A stretch of 64,000 nucleotides of DNA from Martinezella lusitana (GTDB lineage: Bacteria > Pseudomonadota > Alphaproteobacteria > Rhizobiales > Rhizobiaceae). The stretch spans positions 186,001 through 250,000 of the forward strand of contig NZ_FMAF01000004.1 in assembly GCF_900094565.1 (NCBI RefSeq), given 5' to 3'. Shown here one piece after another: positions 16,485 to 25,338 of this stretch. Position 1 is the first letter of the stretch. Each line of letters opens with the position of its first letter. The notes beneath the pieces are model-generated. The model did no database searches. It was given only the letters and a program-made list of their open reading frames with translations, and was not told the origin of the DNA. The translations under genes and the position numbers were made by a program.

Positions 16485-17981
16485 TCAATGCGTCATCGCA
16501 TCCTGGGCATCCGCCTTGGGCACCGATCGGCGGCCGGCATCATGGGCAACGGGAATGAGCCAGACGGTTGCGAACGTCGTGATGGCGACGATGACGACGC
16601 CCCAGAAACTCCAGTGAAGCGCGGCGTCGAAAACGTTCCTGATCGCCGGATCGCCGACAAGATCGGAAAGGCCAGTCGGCTGGTTCAGAATATCGTGAAG
16701 CCTCGTTGCCAGTTCGCCGCTGCCGAAATGAGCGATACCGATATTCATGATCGCGCCGAGCGCCGTGGCGCCAAGCGTGTTGCCGAGGCTGCGCGAGAAG
16801 ATGATCGAGGCCGTGGCGCTGCCGCGCATAGACCATTCGACGCTTTCCTGCACGAGCACGACGCTGGTGAGACTGATGAGACCCATGCCGAAGCCCATCA
16901 GAAACGAGCCTACGCCGGCGATGATCGGGCTGCTTTCCGGGGTCAGGAACAAAAGAAACAGCGCACCGAACGGAAACATGAAGCTTCCGGCACGCAAGGT
17001 CCGGCGGATGCCGAACATGCGAAAGAACCGGCTCGCAAGCATGACCGCCAGCGGCCAGCCGACGATCAGCATGGTCAAGGTGAATCCGGCTTCGAGCGGT
17101 GATCGGCCGAGAACACCCTGAACGTAGATCGGCAGAACTGTCGTCAGGCCGATCAAGGCCATGCCGGCAAGCAGGGTTGCCGCATTACTGGTCGCCACCA
17201 GCCGCCGGCTCCACAGCGCGATCGAGATGATCGGCTCAGGCGCCCGCCGCTCCTGCCATATGAACAGGACGCCGCTGACCACAAAGACGATCGCTAGCAA
17301 ACCAAGGACGGCAAAACCGGAACCGGTTTCCGTCAGAATGACCAGCAGCGATACGATCGATATCGAAAACAGGATCGTCCCGAGATAGTCGATCTTCGCC
17401 TCGCGCGGGGTGATGCGCTCATGCAGGAAGCATACGAAGCCGGCGATGGACAGGACGCCTAACGGCAGGTTGATCCAGAAAATCCATGCCCAGGAGAGAT
17501 GATCGACGATGATGCCACCGGCAAGCGGACCGATGACCGCCGAAACAGCCCAGACGCTGGCAAGGGCACCCTGCACCTTGGCACGCTCTTCCAGCTTGTA
17601 GAGATCGCCGACAACCGTCATCGTCACGGGCTGAATGGCGCCGGCGCCAAGCCCTTGAAGCAGCCGGAACGCGATCAGCGAGGCCATCGACCAGGCAAAA
17701 CCCGCAAGCGTAGATCCCACGAGAAAGATCAGGATGCCAACGATAAGCATGGGCTTGCGGCCGAACATATCGGAAAGCTTGCCATAGATAACCGTCGTGG
17801 TGGACTGCGCCAGGAGAAAAGCGGAGAAGACCCAGCTGTAATAGGTGAAGCCGCCGAGCTGGCCGACGATGCGCGGCATGGCGGTCGCGACAATCGTCGC
17901 TTCCACTGCGACCATGAAGGTCGCAAGCATGATCGAGACGATGACCAACGGACGTCTCGAACGATCGACCGTGCTGGACAT
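16485..17981 (-). CDS. DHA2-family MFS efflux transporter
   Basis: A 498-aa, 14-helix inner-membrane transporter. The first helix contains VEATIVATAMPRIVGQLGG, motif A appears as GKLSDMFGRKPML, and motif C-like glycine-rich segments follow. The start at 17981 with AGGA six bases upstream is chosen over a longer frame to 18023. It converges on the FadR-type regulator (70 bp between stops) and is divergent from the ROK regulator. It belongs to the same broad family as the transporter at 13739 but is not a close duplicate. Probable role: proton-driven export of a drug or metabolite. Confidence 0.9.
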   Translation of the reverse strand: MSSTVDRSRRPLVIVSIMLATFMVAVEATIVATAMPRIVGQLGGFTYYSWVFSAFLLAQSTTTVIYGKLSDMFGRKPMLIVGILIFLVGSTLAGFAWSMASLIAFRLLQGLGAGAIQPVTMTVVGDLYKLEERAKVQGALASVWAVSAVIGPLAGGIIVDHLSWAWIFWINLPLGVLSIAGFVCFLHERITPREAKIDYLGTILFSISIVSLLVILTETGSGFAVLGLLAIVFVVSGVLFIWQERRAPEPIISIALWSRRLVATSNAATLLAGMALIGLTTVLPIYVQGVLGRSPLEAGFTLTMLIVGWPLAVMLASRFFRMFGIRRTLRAGSFMFPFGALFLLFLTPESSPIIAGVGSFLMGFGMGLISLTSVVLVQESVEWSMRGSATASIIFSRSLGNTLGATALGAIMNIGIAHFGSGELATRLHDILNQPTGLSDLVGDPAIRNVFDAALHWSFWGVVIVAITTFATVWLIPVAHDAGRRSVPKADAQDAMTH

Positions 17982-18247
17982 GGTATTCCTTTCTGACTGC
18001 CGCGCCCGATGTCGAATACGCACAGGCCGTCGAGGCGACCATGATCGAGCGTTTCATTTTTGGAATCGACGCCGGAAGACGAGGCGACTGGGGGGATTTT
18101 TGCCTAGATTGCTATGATAAGCATTGCATACTGATACAGGTCGATGTCAACTGTTTAAACGCAACTGCAGATCGCGCAGATTGACTGGAATCCGTCTGTT
18201 GTCACGTCCGCAAATAAGCCCTCAGCTAAATTTATTTCCGTTGATTT

Positions 18248-18262
18248 GTTCATTTTATGAAC
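18248..18262. promoter_or_regulatory. Operator-like palindrome GTTCAT-TTT-ATGAAC
   Basis: A perfect 6+3+6 inverted repeat 44 bp before the ROK regulator gene, in the gap shared with the divergent MFS gene. It is a reasonable autoregulatory site; the assignment to the ROK protein is inference. Confidence 0.4.
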
Positions 18263-18305
18263 TTATTGTCGGAAAAACACGCTGAAATCCAGGCGGAACG
18301 TCGAA

Positions 18306-19439
18306 TTGCTTACTTCTTCCCAGCAACAGCTTCTGCGCGTGATCAGTCAATCCGGACCACTGAGTCGAACAGATCTTGCGACATCTATGGGTCTTAGCAA
18401 GGCCGCCATGAGCGGAATTGCCCGCGATCTGATCTCACTTGGCGTCCTGCACGAAACGGAGACGATCTACGGCCAGGGCCGCCCCTCGATCCTGCTCGAT
18501 CTGCATCCCGAAGGCGCCTTCTTCGTCGGCATTTCACTGCTCGAAGACCCGGCAGCGATGGTGCTTAGCGATTTCAACGGCAGTATCGTCGCGCGCCAGA
18601 CCATGCCGCGGTCGCGCGATCCGGATGTTATCGCCGAGTTGATAGCAGAGACGCTGCCGAAGCTGCTGGCAGAACGCGAGGATGCTGTCCGCAAGCTTTA
18701 CGGCATCGGCATCGCCCTCTCAGGCTTTGTCGACGAGAAGCAGGCAAACTGCGTTCAATCAACGCTGCTTGGCTGGAAGGATGTGCCGCTTGCGAGCATC
18801 GTCAGGCAGAAGACCGGTATCGACACCTTCATCGAAAACGACGCCAAGGCGGTCGCCGTCAGCGAGAAGCTGTTCGGCAGCACACGCGACGTCCAGAATT
18901 TCAGCGTCGTCTCTTTCGACGACGGCATCGGCTGCGCCCATTTCGTCGGCGGCAAGCTTTATCGCGGCAATCATGGCGGCGCCGGCGAGATTGCCCATTG
19001 CACCATCGAACCCAATGGCTCGCCCTGCCGGTGCGGCAAGCGCGGCTGCCTCGATACCGTCGCCTCGATGAAGGCAATCAAGGAAATGGCGAAAGCGGAA
19101 GGCCTTGCGTGCAGTTCCCTTGACGATCTGGAAAACGAGGCCTCGCTCGGCAACGCGGCCGCCATCCGCATCCTGCATCGGGCCGGAAATGCACTCGGTC
19201 TGGCCATCGCCCATCTGATCCAGTTCAACGATCCCGGCATGATCCTGATCACCCATGTCGAGGGACGCTTCGATGGTCTCTTCGGCACTGTCATGCGGCA
19301 GGCGGCCGAGGCGAACGTGTTGCCGCGCTATGCCGGCCAGACGCCGATCCGCAACCAGCGCGTCGATGGCGATGTCTGGGCGCGTGGCGCCGCCAGCATT
19401 GCCGCCCATAATTTCCTGATTGGTCCCAGCCCGAATTGA
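18306..19439 (+). CDS. ROK-family transcriptional regulator (NagC/XylR type)
   Basis: A 377-aa protein. The N-terminal winged HTH (about 5-60, with GPLSRTDLATSMGLSKAAMSGIARDLI) precedes a sugar-kinase-like ROK domain. The ROK zinc motif CxCGxxGCLD is intact (SPCRCGKRGCLDT, about 240-252), and ENDAKAVAV marks the sugar site. Lack of a clear phosphate-binding loop suggests a regulator rather than a kinase. The start is TTG with a weak ribosome binding site, so the exact start is uncertain. The next gene (M81 peptidase) begins 7 bp after its stop, implying an operon and hence control of the peptide island. Confidence 0.87.
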   Translation: MLTSSQQQLLRVISQSGPLSRTDLATSMGLSKAAMSGIARDLISLGVLHETETIYGQGRPSILLDLHPEGAFFVGISLLEDPAAMVLSDFNGSIVARQTMPRSRDPDVIAELIAETLPKLLAEREDAVRKLYGIGIALSGFVDEKQANCVQSTLLGWKDVPLASIVRQKTGIDTFIENDAKAVAVSEKLFGSTRDVQNFSVVSFDDGIGCAHFVGGKLYRGNHGGAGEIAHCTIEPNGSPCRCGKRGCLDTVASMKAIKEMAKAEGLACSSLDDLENEASLGNAAAIRILHRAGNALGLAIAHLIQFNDPGMILITHVEGRFDGLFGTVMRQAAEANVLPRYAGQTPIRNQRVDGDVWARGAASIAAHNFLIGPSPN

Positions 19440-19446
19440 GGTTCCC

Positions 19447-20889
19447 ATGCGCATTGCCGTCGGAGGCATTCACATCGAGTGCAGCACCTATAATCCCGTA
19501 TTGAACGAGGAAAGGGATTTTCGCGTTCTGCGTGGCGAGGAGCTGACGGCCGCGCCCTATTTCGCTTTCCTTAGGGATTACGACGGCGAATTCCTGCCGA
19601 CCATCCATGCCAGGGCAATCGCCGGCGGTCCTGTCGCACGCCATACATACGAGGCCTTCAAGGCGGAGTTTCTGGAGCGTCTCAAACCCCTGCTGCCGCT
19701 CGACGGGCTCTATCTTGCCATGCATGGCGCCATGTATGTCGAAGGCATGGAAGATGCCGAAGGCGACTGGATCAGCGCGGCACGTGCCGTCGTCGGCGAC
19801 GATTGCATGATCTCGGCCAGCTATGACCTGCACGGCAACGTCACCCAGCGCATCATCGATGCGCTCGACATGTATTCCACCTATCGCACCGCGCCGCATA
19901 TTGATGTCGAGGAGACCATGCGTCGCGCCGTGAAGATGCTGACGGAGAGCCTGAAGACCGGCGTGAAGCCGATCCTGCTTTGGGCACCGATCCCTGTGGT
20001 ACTGCCGGGCGAACGCACCAGCACGGTCGATGAGCCGGCCAAGAGCCTCTACGATCTACTGCCCGGGATAGACGCCATCGATGGCGTCTGGGATGCCTCG
20101 CTGATGGTCGGCTATGTCTGGGCCGACGAACCGCGGGCCACCGCCGCGGCCATCATGACCGGCACGGATCGCCAAGTTCTTGAGCGCGAAGCGAAGCGCC
20201 TGGCTCAGGCCTATTGGGATGTGCGTGAGGACTTCGTTTTCGGTTGCAAGACCGGAACGATCGGGGAATGCGTCGCCAAGGCGATTGCCAGCGAGACGGT
20301 GCCCGTGGTGCTTGCCGAATCCGGCGATAATCCCACAGGCGGCGGCGTCGGCGACCGCGCTGATGTCCTTGCTGAACTTATCGCCAATAACGCAAAGGGC
20401 GTCATTTTCGCCGGCATTGCCGACAAGGCTGCCACGGAAGCCTGCTATGTGGCAGGCGTCGGCGCCACCCTCGATCTTTCGGTCGGCGCATCGCTCGACA
20501 CGAAGGGCAGCAAGCCCGTGAAAGGCAGCTTCACCGTTAAATTTCTACTTGAGACCGCAGACCCGATCGACGCCCAGGCGGTTGTTTCCATCGGCGGTAT
20601 CGACCTAGTGCTGTCGGCAAAGCGCCGGCCCTATCACAACCTCTCCGATTTCACGCGCCTCGGCCTCGATCCGCACAAGGCCAGGATCATCGTCGTGAAG
20701 TCCGGCTATCTCTCGCCGGAATTGGCGCCGATCGCCAATCCGAACCTGATGGCGCTTTCGCCGGGGGTCGTTGATCAGTTCGTCGAACGCCTGCCGCGGC
20801 TGCGCAAGCAGAAGCCAACCTACCCCTTCGACAAGGATTTCGATTTCACGCCCGAGACGGTAGTCTCGGCGCGCGCTATCAGTCGCTGA
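19447..20889 (+). CDS. M81 family metallopeptidase (MlrC/microcystinase-like)
   Basis: A 480-aa zinc-dependent protein of the MlrC family; MlrC itself degrades linearised microcystin and its tetrapeptide, but most members have unknown substrates. Metal-site motifs are HIECSTYNP (about 10-18), DLHGNVT (about 129-135), the RTAPHIDVEET segment (about 149-159) and the glycine-rich ESGDNPTGGGVGDR (about 296-309). GAGG before the ATG at 19447 sets the start. It follows the ROK regulator by 7 bp and precedes a peptide importer with GGT and DUF1028 genes, which points to hydrolysis of an imported unusual peptide or amide. Confidence 0.9.
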   Translation: MRIAVGGIHIECSTYNPVLNEERDFRVLRGEELTAAPYFAFLRDYDGEFLPTIHARAIAGGPVARHTYEAFKAEFLERLKPLLPLDGLYLAMHGAMYVEGMEDAEGDWISAARAVVGDDCMISASYDLHGNVTQRIIDALDMYSTYRTAPHIDVEETMRRAVKMLTESLKTGVKPILLWAPIPVVLPGERTSTVDEPAKSLYDLLPGIDAIDGVWDASLMVGYVWADEPRATAAAIMTGTDRQVLEREAKRLAQAYWDVREDFVFGCKTGTIGECVAKAIASETVPVVLAESGDNPTGGGVGDRADVLAELIANNAKGVIFAGIADKAATEACYVAGVGATLDLSVGASLDTKGSKPVKGSFTVKFLLETADPIDAQAVVSIGGIDLVLSAKRRPYHNLSDFTRLGLDPHKARIIVVKSGYLSPELAPIANPNLMALSPGVVDQFVERLPRLRKQKPTYPFDKDFDFTPETVVSARAISR

Positions 20890-20966
20890 GCTCCAAAGCC
20901 GGCAGCGGTAGGTCGGGCAAAACTCTTCCGGAATAGCACGCGGGCGGCACCGTTTTACGGTCCGCT

Positions 20967-20985
20967 TTTGTGCGTCACGCACAAA
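20967..20985. promoter_or_regulatory. Palindrome TTTGTGCG-TCA-CGCACAAA
   Basis: A perfect 8+3+8 inverted repeat between the M81 gene and the FadR-type gene. No T-run follows, so it looks like an operator rather than a terminator. A related pair of half-sites (TTGTGCA/TGCACAA) lies at 20988-21012. Confidence 0.5.
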
Positions 20986-20987
20986 CA

Positions 20988-21012
20988 TTGTGCATTGCAT
21001 AAATTGCACAAA
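20988..21012. promoter_or_regulatory. Inverted repeat TTGTGCA-N11-TGCACAA
   Basis: 7-bp perfect arms (20988-20994 and 21006-21012) with the same TTGTGC/GCACAA half-site as the adjacent palindrome. Together they form a cluster of four half-sites just upstream of the -35 box of the FadR-type gene. Confidence 0.45.
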
Positions 21013-21020
21013 AAAGAGCT

Positions 21021-21049
21021 TGACGGCAGGGTTGCGTTGAACTTCTATT
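21021..21049 (+). promoter_or_regulatory. Candidate promoter of the FadR-type regulator
   Basis: TTGACG (21021-21026), exactly 17 bp, then TTCTAT (21044-21049). The -35 matches at five of six bases, the -10 at three. The operator palindrome begins 2 bp after it. Confidence 0.5.
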
Positions 21050-21050
21050 G

Positions 21051-21071
21051 AACCAATTCGAAATTGGTTCA
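21051..21071. promoter_or_regulatory. Perfect operator palindrome (FadR-type autoregulation)
   Basis: Arms GAACCAATT (21051-21059) and AATTGGTTC (21063-21071) around a CGA centre. It sits at the predicted transcription start, ideal for repression by the regulator encoded immediately downstream. Confidence 0.65.
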
Positions 21072-21080
21072 CTCCCCACT

Positions 21081-21818
21081 ATGGCAATCAGCAGCCTTCC
21101 GGAGAATTCGATCTACGCCCTGGAAAAGCTCAGAGGGCTTTTGAATTCGGCCGATCTGCCGGCAGACGGGAAGTTGCCGACGGAACGGGTTCTGTCGGAG
21201 ACATTGGGCGTCAGCCGTCGTGCCATCCGGCGAGCGTTGGAGGTGCTGGAGGCCGAAGGCCGCGTCTGGCGGCGCCAGGGCTCGGGAACCTATGCGGGGC
21301 AGCGCCCGGACGGCTGGAGCGAGCATGTCAGTTCGCTTGTCGCCCGCACGGATCTCATGGAGGTCATGGAGGTTCGTCTGCGCATCGAGCCGCAGCTGGC
21401 CCAGCTGGCGGCCATGCGCGCCAAGCCCGATGACATCGATCGCATGTATGAGCTGACCAAGAAAATCACCGCCAGCGACGATGCCGACAGTCGCGAGCTC
21501 TGGGATGGCGCGCTGCACCGGCTGATCGCCGAGAGTGCCGGCAATCAGTTCTTTCTGACCATCTTCGACGTCATCAACCATGTCCGCCAGGACGAGGCAT
21601 GGCAAACCATTCGCGAATTGGCCCGCAGCATCAACAAGACGCGCCCGATCTCCTATGCCCAGCACATGGCGATCATCGATGCGATTGCGGCGCGCGACCC
21701 GATGAAGGCCGCCGAAGCCATGCGTAAGCACCTTCTAATGCTTCAGGAAAGCTTGATCCGCATCACGTCGCTCGATGCGCGACAAGCACAGGAACCGCTG
21801 ACCGAAGAGGTAGGCTGA
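21081..21818 (+). CDS. GntR-family regulator, FadR (FCD) subgroup
   Basis: A 245-aa protein with a winged HTH at about 12-75 (LPADGKLPTERVLSETLGVSRRAIRRALEVLEAEGRVWRRQGSGTYAG) and an FCD ligand domain behind it (ALHRLIAESAG and AQHMAIIDAIAARDP carry the His residues). The ATG at 21081 is used because a TTG at 21048 would put the promoter -10 box and operator inside the gene; no strong ribosome binding site is seen, so the mRNA may have a very short leader. It precedes the ABC importer operon by 94 bp and very likely controls it. Confidence 0.88.
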   Translation: MAISSLPENSIYALEKLRGLLNSADLPADGKLPTERVLSETLGVSRRAIRRALEVLEAEGRVWRRQGSGTYAGQRPDGWSEHVSSLVARTDLMEVMEVRLRIEPQLAQLAAMRAKPDDIDRMYELTKKITASDDADSRELWDGALHRLIAESAGNQFFLTIFDVINHVRQDEAWQTIRELARSINKTRPISYAQHMAIIDAIAARDPMKAAEAMRKHLLMLQESLIRITSLDARQAQEPLTEEVG

Positions 21819-21911
21819 CCAAAAGCTCTGCCCGCACCAGACAACGACCGGAGAGGAAACCGGTCGAGACTGCAAAAAACGAAAATCATAATTCATAATC
21901 AGGAGAACAAG

Positions 21912-23420
21912 ATGAAGATCGCCAAATTCCTGACATCGCTTGCCGCCGGCGCATTGATCGCGCTGCCGGCTTTCGCTGTCGAGCTGAAGATCGGCCTGCA
22001 GGACGATGCCGACGTGCTGGATCCGGCCCAGTCGCGCACATTCGTCGGCCGTATCGTCTATACCGCCCTTTGCGACAAGCTGGTCGACGTGACGCCGGAT
22101 TTGCAGTTCGTGCCGCAGCTCGCCACATCCTGGAAATGGTCGGCTGATGGCAAGCAGCTGATCATGGAACTGCGTCAAGGCGTAAAATTCCAGGACGAGA
22201 CGCCGTTCAACGCGCAAGCGGTGGTCGATAACATCCAGCGCTACCAAACGATGCCGGAATCGCGCCGCAAGAGCGAGCTCTCCTCCGTCGCCAAGGTCGA
22301 GGCATCGGGCGAATACGAAGTCACCTTTACCCTGAAAGCGCCCGATGTCACTCTGCTTGCCCAGCTCTCCGACCGCTCCGGCATGATGGTCTCGCCGACC
22401 GCGGCAAAGGCGACCGGCGCCAAATTCGGCGATCATCCCGTTTGCTCCGGTCCGTTCAAATTCGTCGAGCGTGTGCAGCAAGACCGCATCGTACTCGAAA
22501 AATTCCAGGACTACTGGAACAAGAACACCATCTTCATCGACAAGGTGACCTATCTGCCGATCCCCGACACGACGGTTCGCCTCGCAAACCTACGCTCCGG
22601 CGATCTCGACATGATCGAGCGCGTCGCCGCATCCGATGTCGGCACGGTGAAGGGTGATCCCAATCTCGTTTATGCCGATGCAATCGGCACGGGGTGGCTC
22701 GGCGTCTATGCCAATGTCGGCAATGGTGCGCGCGCAGACAATCCGCTGGGCAAGTATAAGCGCCTGCGCCAGGCCTTCTCGCTGGCGATCGACCGCGAAG
22801 CCGCCATGCAGATCGTCTTCGACGGCACCGGGCTTGCCGGCAATCAGCCCTTTGCACCGAACAGCCCCTGGTACGATAAGGACATTCCGGTTCCTGCCCG
22901 CGACATCGACAAGGCCAAGGCATTGGTCAAGGCCGCCGGTTTCGATCGCATCCCCGTCGAACTCGCCGTCGCCAACAATCCGGTCTCGATGCAAATGATG
23001 CAAATCATTCAGTCGATGGTTGCCGAAGCCGGTTTCGACGTAACCTTGAAAACCACCGAATTCGCAACGCTGCTTGATGCGCAGTCGAGCGGCAACTACC
23101 AGCTCAGCCGCTCCGACTGGTCCGGCCGCTCCGATCCCGACGGCAATATCCAGCAATTCGTGACGACGGGTGCCGGCCTCAACGATTCCAAATACACCAA
23201 TCCTGAGGTCGACAAGCTGCTGCTCGAGGCACGCCAGTCGCAGGACACTGCGGTGCGCAAGCAAAAATACGATGCGGCCGAAGCCATCCTCAACGAGGAT
23301 CTGCCGATCATCTTTCTCGGTCATCAGGCCTGGATCTGGGCCTACAACAAGAAAGTGACCGGCTTCGCGCCCGCCCCGGACGGTATGATCCGTCTTGCCG
23401 GCGTGAAGAAGAGCAACTGA
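21912..23420 (+). CDS. Peptide ABC importer, periplasmic binding protein (GsiB/DppA type)
   Basis: A 502-aa solute-binding protein of family 5. The signal peptide (MKIAKFLTSLAAGALIALPAFA) is followed by the family opening with DADVLDPAQS and the conserved peptide-binding core (PVCSGPFKFVERVQQDRIVLEKF, about 178-200). It delivers di/oligopeptides, glutathione-like peptides or related compounds to the permeases encoded next. AGGAG precedes the ATG. A 10-bp hairpin follows the stop and probably boosts its mRNA relative to the permeases. The ligand is unknown; the neighbouring GGT and M81 enzymes suggest a gamma-glutamyl or otherwise modified peptide. Confidence 0.9.
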   Translation: MKIAKFLTSLAAGALIALPAFAVELKIGLQDDADVLDPAQSRTFVGRIVYTALCDKLVDVTPDLQFVPQLATSWKWSADGKQLIMELRQGVKFQDETPFNAQAVVDNIQRYQTMPESRRKSELSSVAKVEASGEYEVTFTLKAPDVTLLAQLSDRSGMMVSPTAAKATGAKFGDHPVCSGPFKFVERVQQDRIVLEKFQDYWNKNTIFIDKVTYLPIPDTTVRLANLRSGDLDMIERVAASDVGTVKGDPNLVYADAIGTGWLGVYANVGNGARADNPLGKYKRLRQAFSLAIDREAAMQIVFDGTGLAGNQPFAPNSPWYDKDIPVPARDIDKAKALVKAAGFDRIPVELAVANNPVSMQMMQIIQSMVAEAGFDVTLKTTEFATLLDAQSSGNYQLSRSDWSGRSDPDGNIQQFVTTGAGLNDSKYTNPEVDKLLLEARQSQDTAVRKQKYDAAEAILNEDLPIIFLGHQAWIWAYNKKVTGFAPAPDGMIRLAGVKKSN

Positions 23421-23429
23421 GCCAAAAAC

Positions 23430-23456
23430 GCCATGCGGGCGCTCTCCCCGCATGGC
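23430..23456 (+). terminator. Intercistronic hairpin after the peptide-binding protein gene
   Basis: Stem GCCATGCGGG/CCCGCATGGC (10 bp, 7-nt loop) followed by ATTTCC. It is too weak in T residues for full termination, so it more likely causes partial termination or protects the upstream mRNA. Confidence 0.6.
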
Positions 23457-23493
23457 ATTTCCGGCATTCGATATGCGCGGCGAGGATCTGCCC

Positions 23494-24441
23494 ATGTATA
23501 GCTATATCGGAAAGAGGTTGCTCGTCGCCATACCGACGCTGCTGATCATTTCGATCTTCGTCTTCTCCCTGCAGAAGCTCCTTCCGGGCGATCCGGTGCT
23601 GGCCATGGCAGGCGAGGAGCGCGATCCGCAGGTTCTTGAGCTGCTTCGCGAAAAATACCGGCTGAATGACCCTGTCATCTACCAATATGGCTATTGGCTG
23701 CAGGGCGTCGCGAAGGGCGATCTCGGCGTTTCGCTGCGCACCAATCAGCCGGTCTTGACGCTCATCGCGGAAAAGCTGCCGGTCACCATCCAGCTCGCCG
23801 TCATGTCGATGATCTTCGCCTTCGCCATCGGCATTCCCATGGGCATCCTCGCAGCGGTGAAGAAGAATACGCTTATCGATTTTCTCGCCAATATCGTCGC
23901 CCTCTGCGGCTTGTCCGTGCCGAATTTCTGGCTCGGGATCATGCTGATCCTGCTGATTTCGGTGAAGCTTCACTGGCTGCCCGCCTCCGGATACCAGCCG
24001 TTCTTCGAGGATCCCTGGCGCTCGATCCAGACCATGCTGATGCCCGCCTTCGTGCTCGGCAATGCGCTCGCGGCCACGCTGATGCGGCACACCCGCTCTT
24101 CGATGCTGAGCGTGCTCAGCGCCGACTATATCCGCACGGCCCGCGCGAAAGGTCTTTCCGAAGCCGCCGTCGTTTTGCAGCACACCTTCCGCAACGCCAT
24201 ATTGCCCATCGTCACCGTCAGCGCGCTGCTATTCGGCGAGCTGCTGGCCGGCGCGGTTTTGACCGAGCAGATCTTCACCATCCCAGGCTTCGGCAAGCTG
24301 ATCGTCGATGCCGTCTTCAACCGGGATTACGCGGTGGTCCAGGGAGTCGTGCTTTGCACGGCTATCGGCTTCATCGCCATGAACCTCATCGCCGACATTC
24401 TCTATGTCCTCCTCAACCCGCGCATGAGGGCAGCGCTATGA
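23494..24441 (+). CDS. Peptide ABC importer permease (GsiC/DppB type)
   Basis: A 315-aa inner-membrane permease with about six helices. It opens MYSYIGKRLLVAIPTLLIIS, has the DppB-type GDP loop (LLPGDPVLAMAG) and the EAA loop (ADYIRTARAKGLSEAAVVLQHTFRNA, about 209-234). The ATG at 23494 is preceded by GAGG; an earlier ATG at 23452 would add 14 hydrophilic residues. Its stop overlaps the next start (ATGA). It forms the channel with the next gene product. Confidence 0.92.
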   Translation: MYSYIGKRLLVAIPTLLIISIFVFSLQKLLPGDPVLAMAGEERDPQVLELLREKYRLNDPVIYQYGYWLQGVAKGDLGVSLRTNQPVLTLIAEKLPVTIQLAVMSMIFAFAIGIPMGILAAVKKNTLIDFLANIVALCGLSVPNFWLGIMLILLISVKLHWLPASGYQPFFEDPWRSIQTMLMPAFVLGNALAATLMRHTRSSMLSVLSADYIRTARAKGLSEAAVVLQHTFRNAILPIVTVSALLFGELLAGAVLTEQIFTIPGFGKLIVDAVFNRDYAVVQGVVLCTAIGFIAMNLIADILYVLLNPRMRAAL

Positions 24442-25316
24442 GTACGATCGTACAGACGGCCGTAGCCGCGCCCTCGGCCAAGCGCGCTCCCAACCGCGCC
24501 TGGCGCAAGTTGAAGGCCAATAAGGGAGCATTGGTCGGGCTCGCCATCATCCTCTTCTTTGCCGTGCTCGCCGCGCTGGCGCCGATCCTGCCGATCGCCG
24601 ATCCCATTGCCACCAGCTGGTCGGCGATCCGCAAGGCGCCATCAACAGCCCATTGGTTCGGCACCGACGATATCGGCCGGGACATTCTGTCCCGCATGAT
24701 CTGGGGCGCGCAAGCATCGTTGATGGCAGGCATCTTTTCTGTCGCCATTGCGGTCGCCATCGGCGTGCCCTTCGGCCTGATCTCCGGCTACTACGGTGGC
24801 TGGATCGACCAGATCATCTCGCGCATCACCGAAGCCTTTCTGGCCATGCCGTTCCTGATCACAGCCATTGCTCTTGCCGCCTTTCTCGGACCGAGCCTCA
24901 CCAATGCGATGATCGCGATCGGCCTTTCGGCAACGCCTGTCTTCGTACGGCTAACACGCGGTCAGGTGCTCGCGGTCAAGACGGAGGAATATGTCGAAGG
25001 CGCCCGCTCGATCGGCCTGCGCCACTTCAGCATCATCACCCGCTATATCCTGCCGAACGTCTTTGCGCCCATCCTGGTGCAGGCAACACTCACCATCGCG
25101 ACCGCCATCATCGCCGAGGCCAGCCTCTCCTTCCTCGGGCTCGGCCAGCAACCGCCGGCTCCGAGCTGGGGCTCGATGCTCAACGTCGCCAAGAATTATC
25201 TGGAACAGGCGCCCTGGATGGCCATGTGGCCGGGGGCCGCCATCTTTCTCGTCGTGATCGGCTTCAACCTCCTCGGCGACGGCCTGCGCGATGCGCTCGA
25301 CCCGCGCGAAGCATGA
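24438..25316 (+). CDS. Peptide ABC importer permease (GsiD/DppC type)
   Basis: A 292-aa inner-membrane permease. A cytoplasmic tail is followed by helix 1 (about 32-52), the DppC signature HWFGTDDIGRDILSRMIWGAQASL (about 73-96) and the EAA loop (EEYVEGARSIGLRHFSIITRYILPN, about 184-208). It overlaps the preceding permease gene by 4 bp, showing translational coupling. The GGT gene begins 22 bp after its stop. Confidence 0.93.
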   Translation: MSTIVQTAVAAPSAKRAPNRAWRKLKANKGALVGLAIILFFAVLAALAPILPIADPIATSWSAIRKAPSTAHWFGTDDIGRDILSRMIWGAQASLMAGIFSVAIAVAIGVPFGLISGYYGGWIDQIISRITEAFLAMPFLITAIALAAFLGPSLTNAMIAIGLSATPVFVRLTRGQVLAVKTEEYVEGARSIGLRHFSIITRYILPNVFAPILVQATLTIATAIIAEASLSFLGLGQQPPAPSWGSMLNVAKNYLEQAPWMAMWPGAAIFLVVIGFNLLGDGLRDALDPREA

Positions 25317-25338
25317 ATAAACTGAAAGGATGCCCCCA

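Noticed and set aside
23694..24437. In-frame upstream extension of the DppC-type permease
   Set aside because: It lies in another frame of the DppB-type gene and is Arg/Ala-rich; the real start is the ATG at 24438 overlapping the previous stop.
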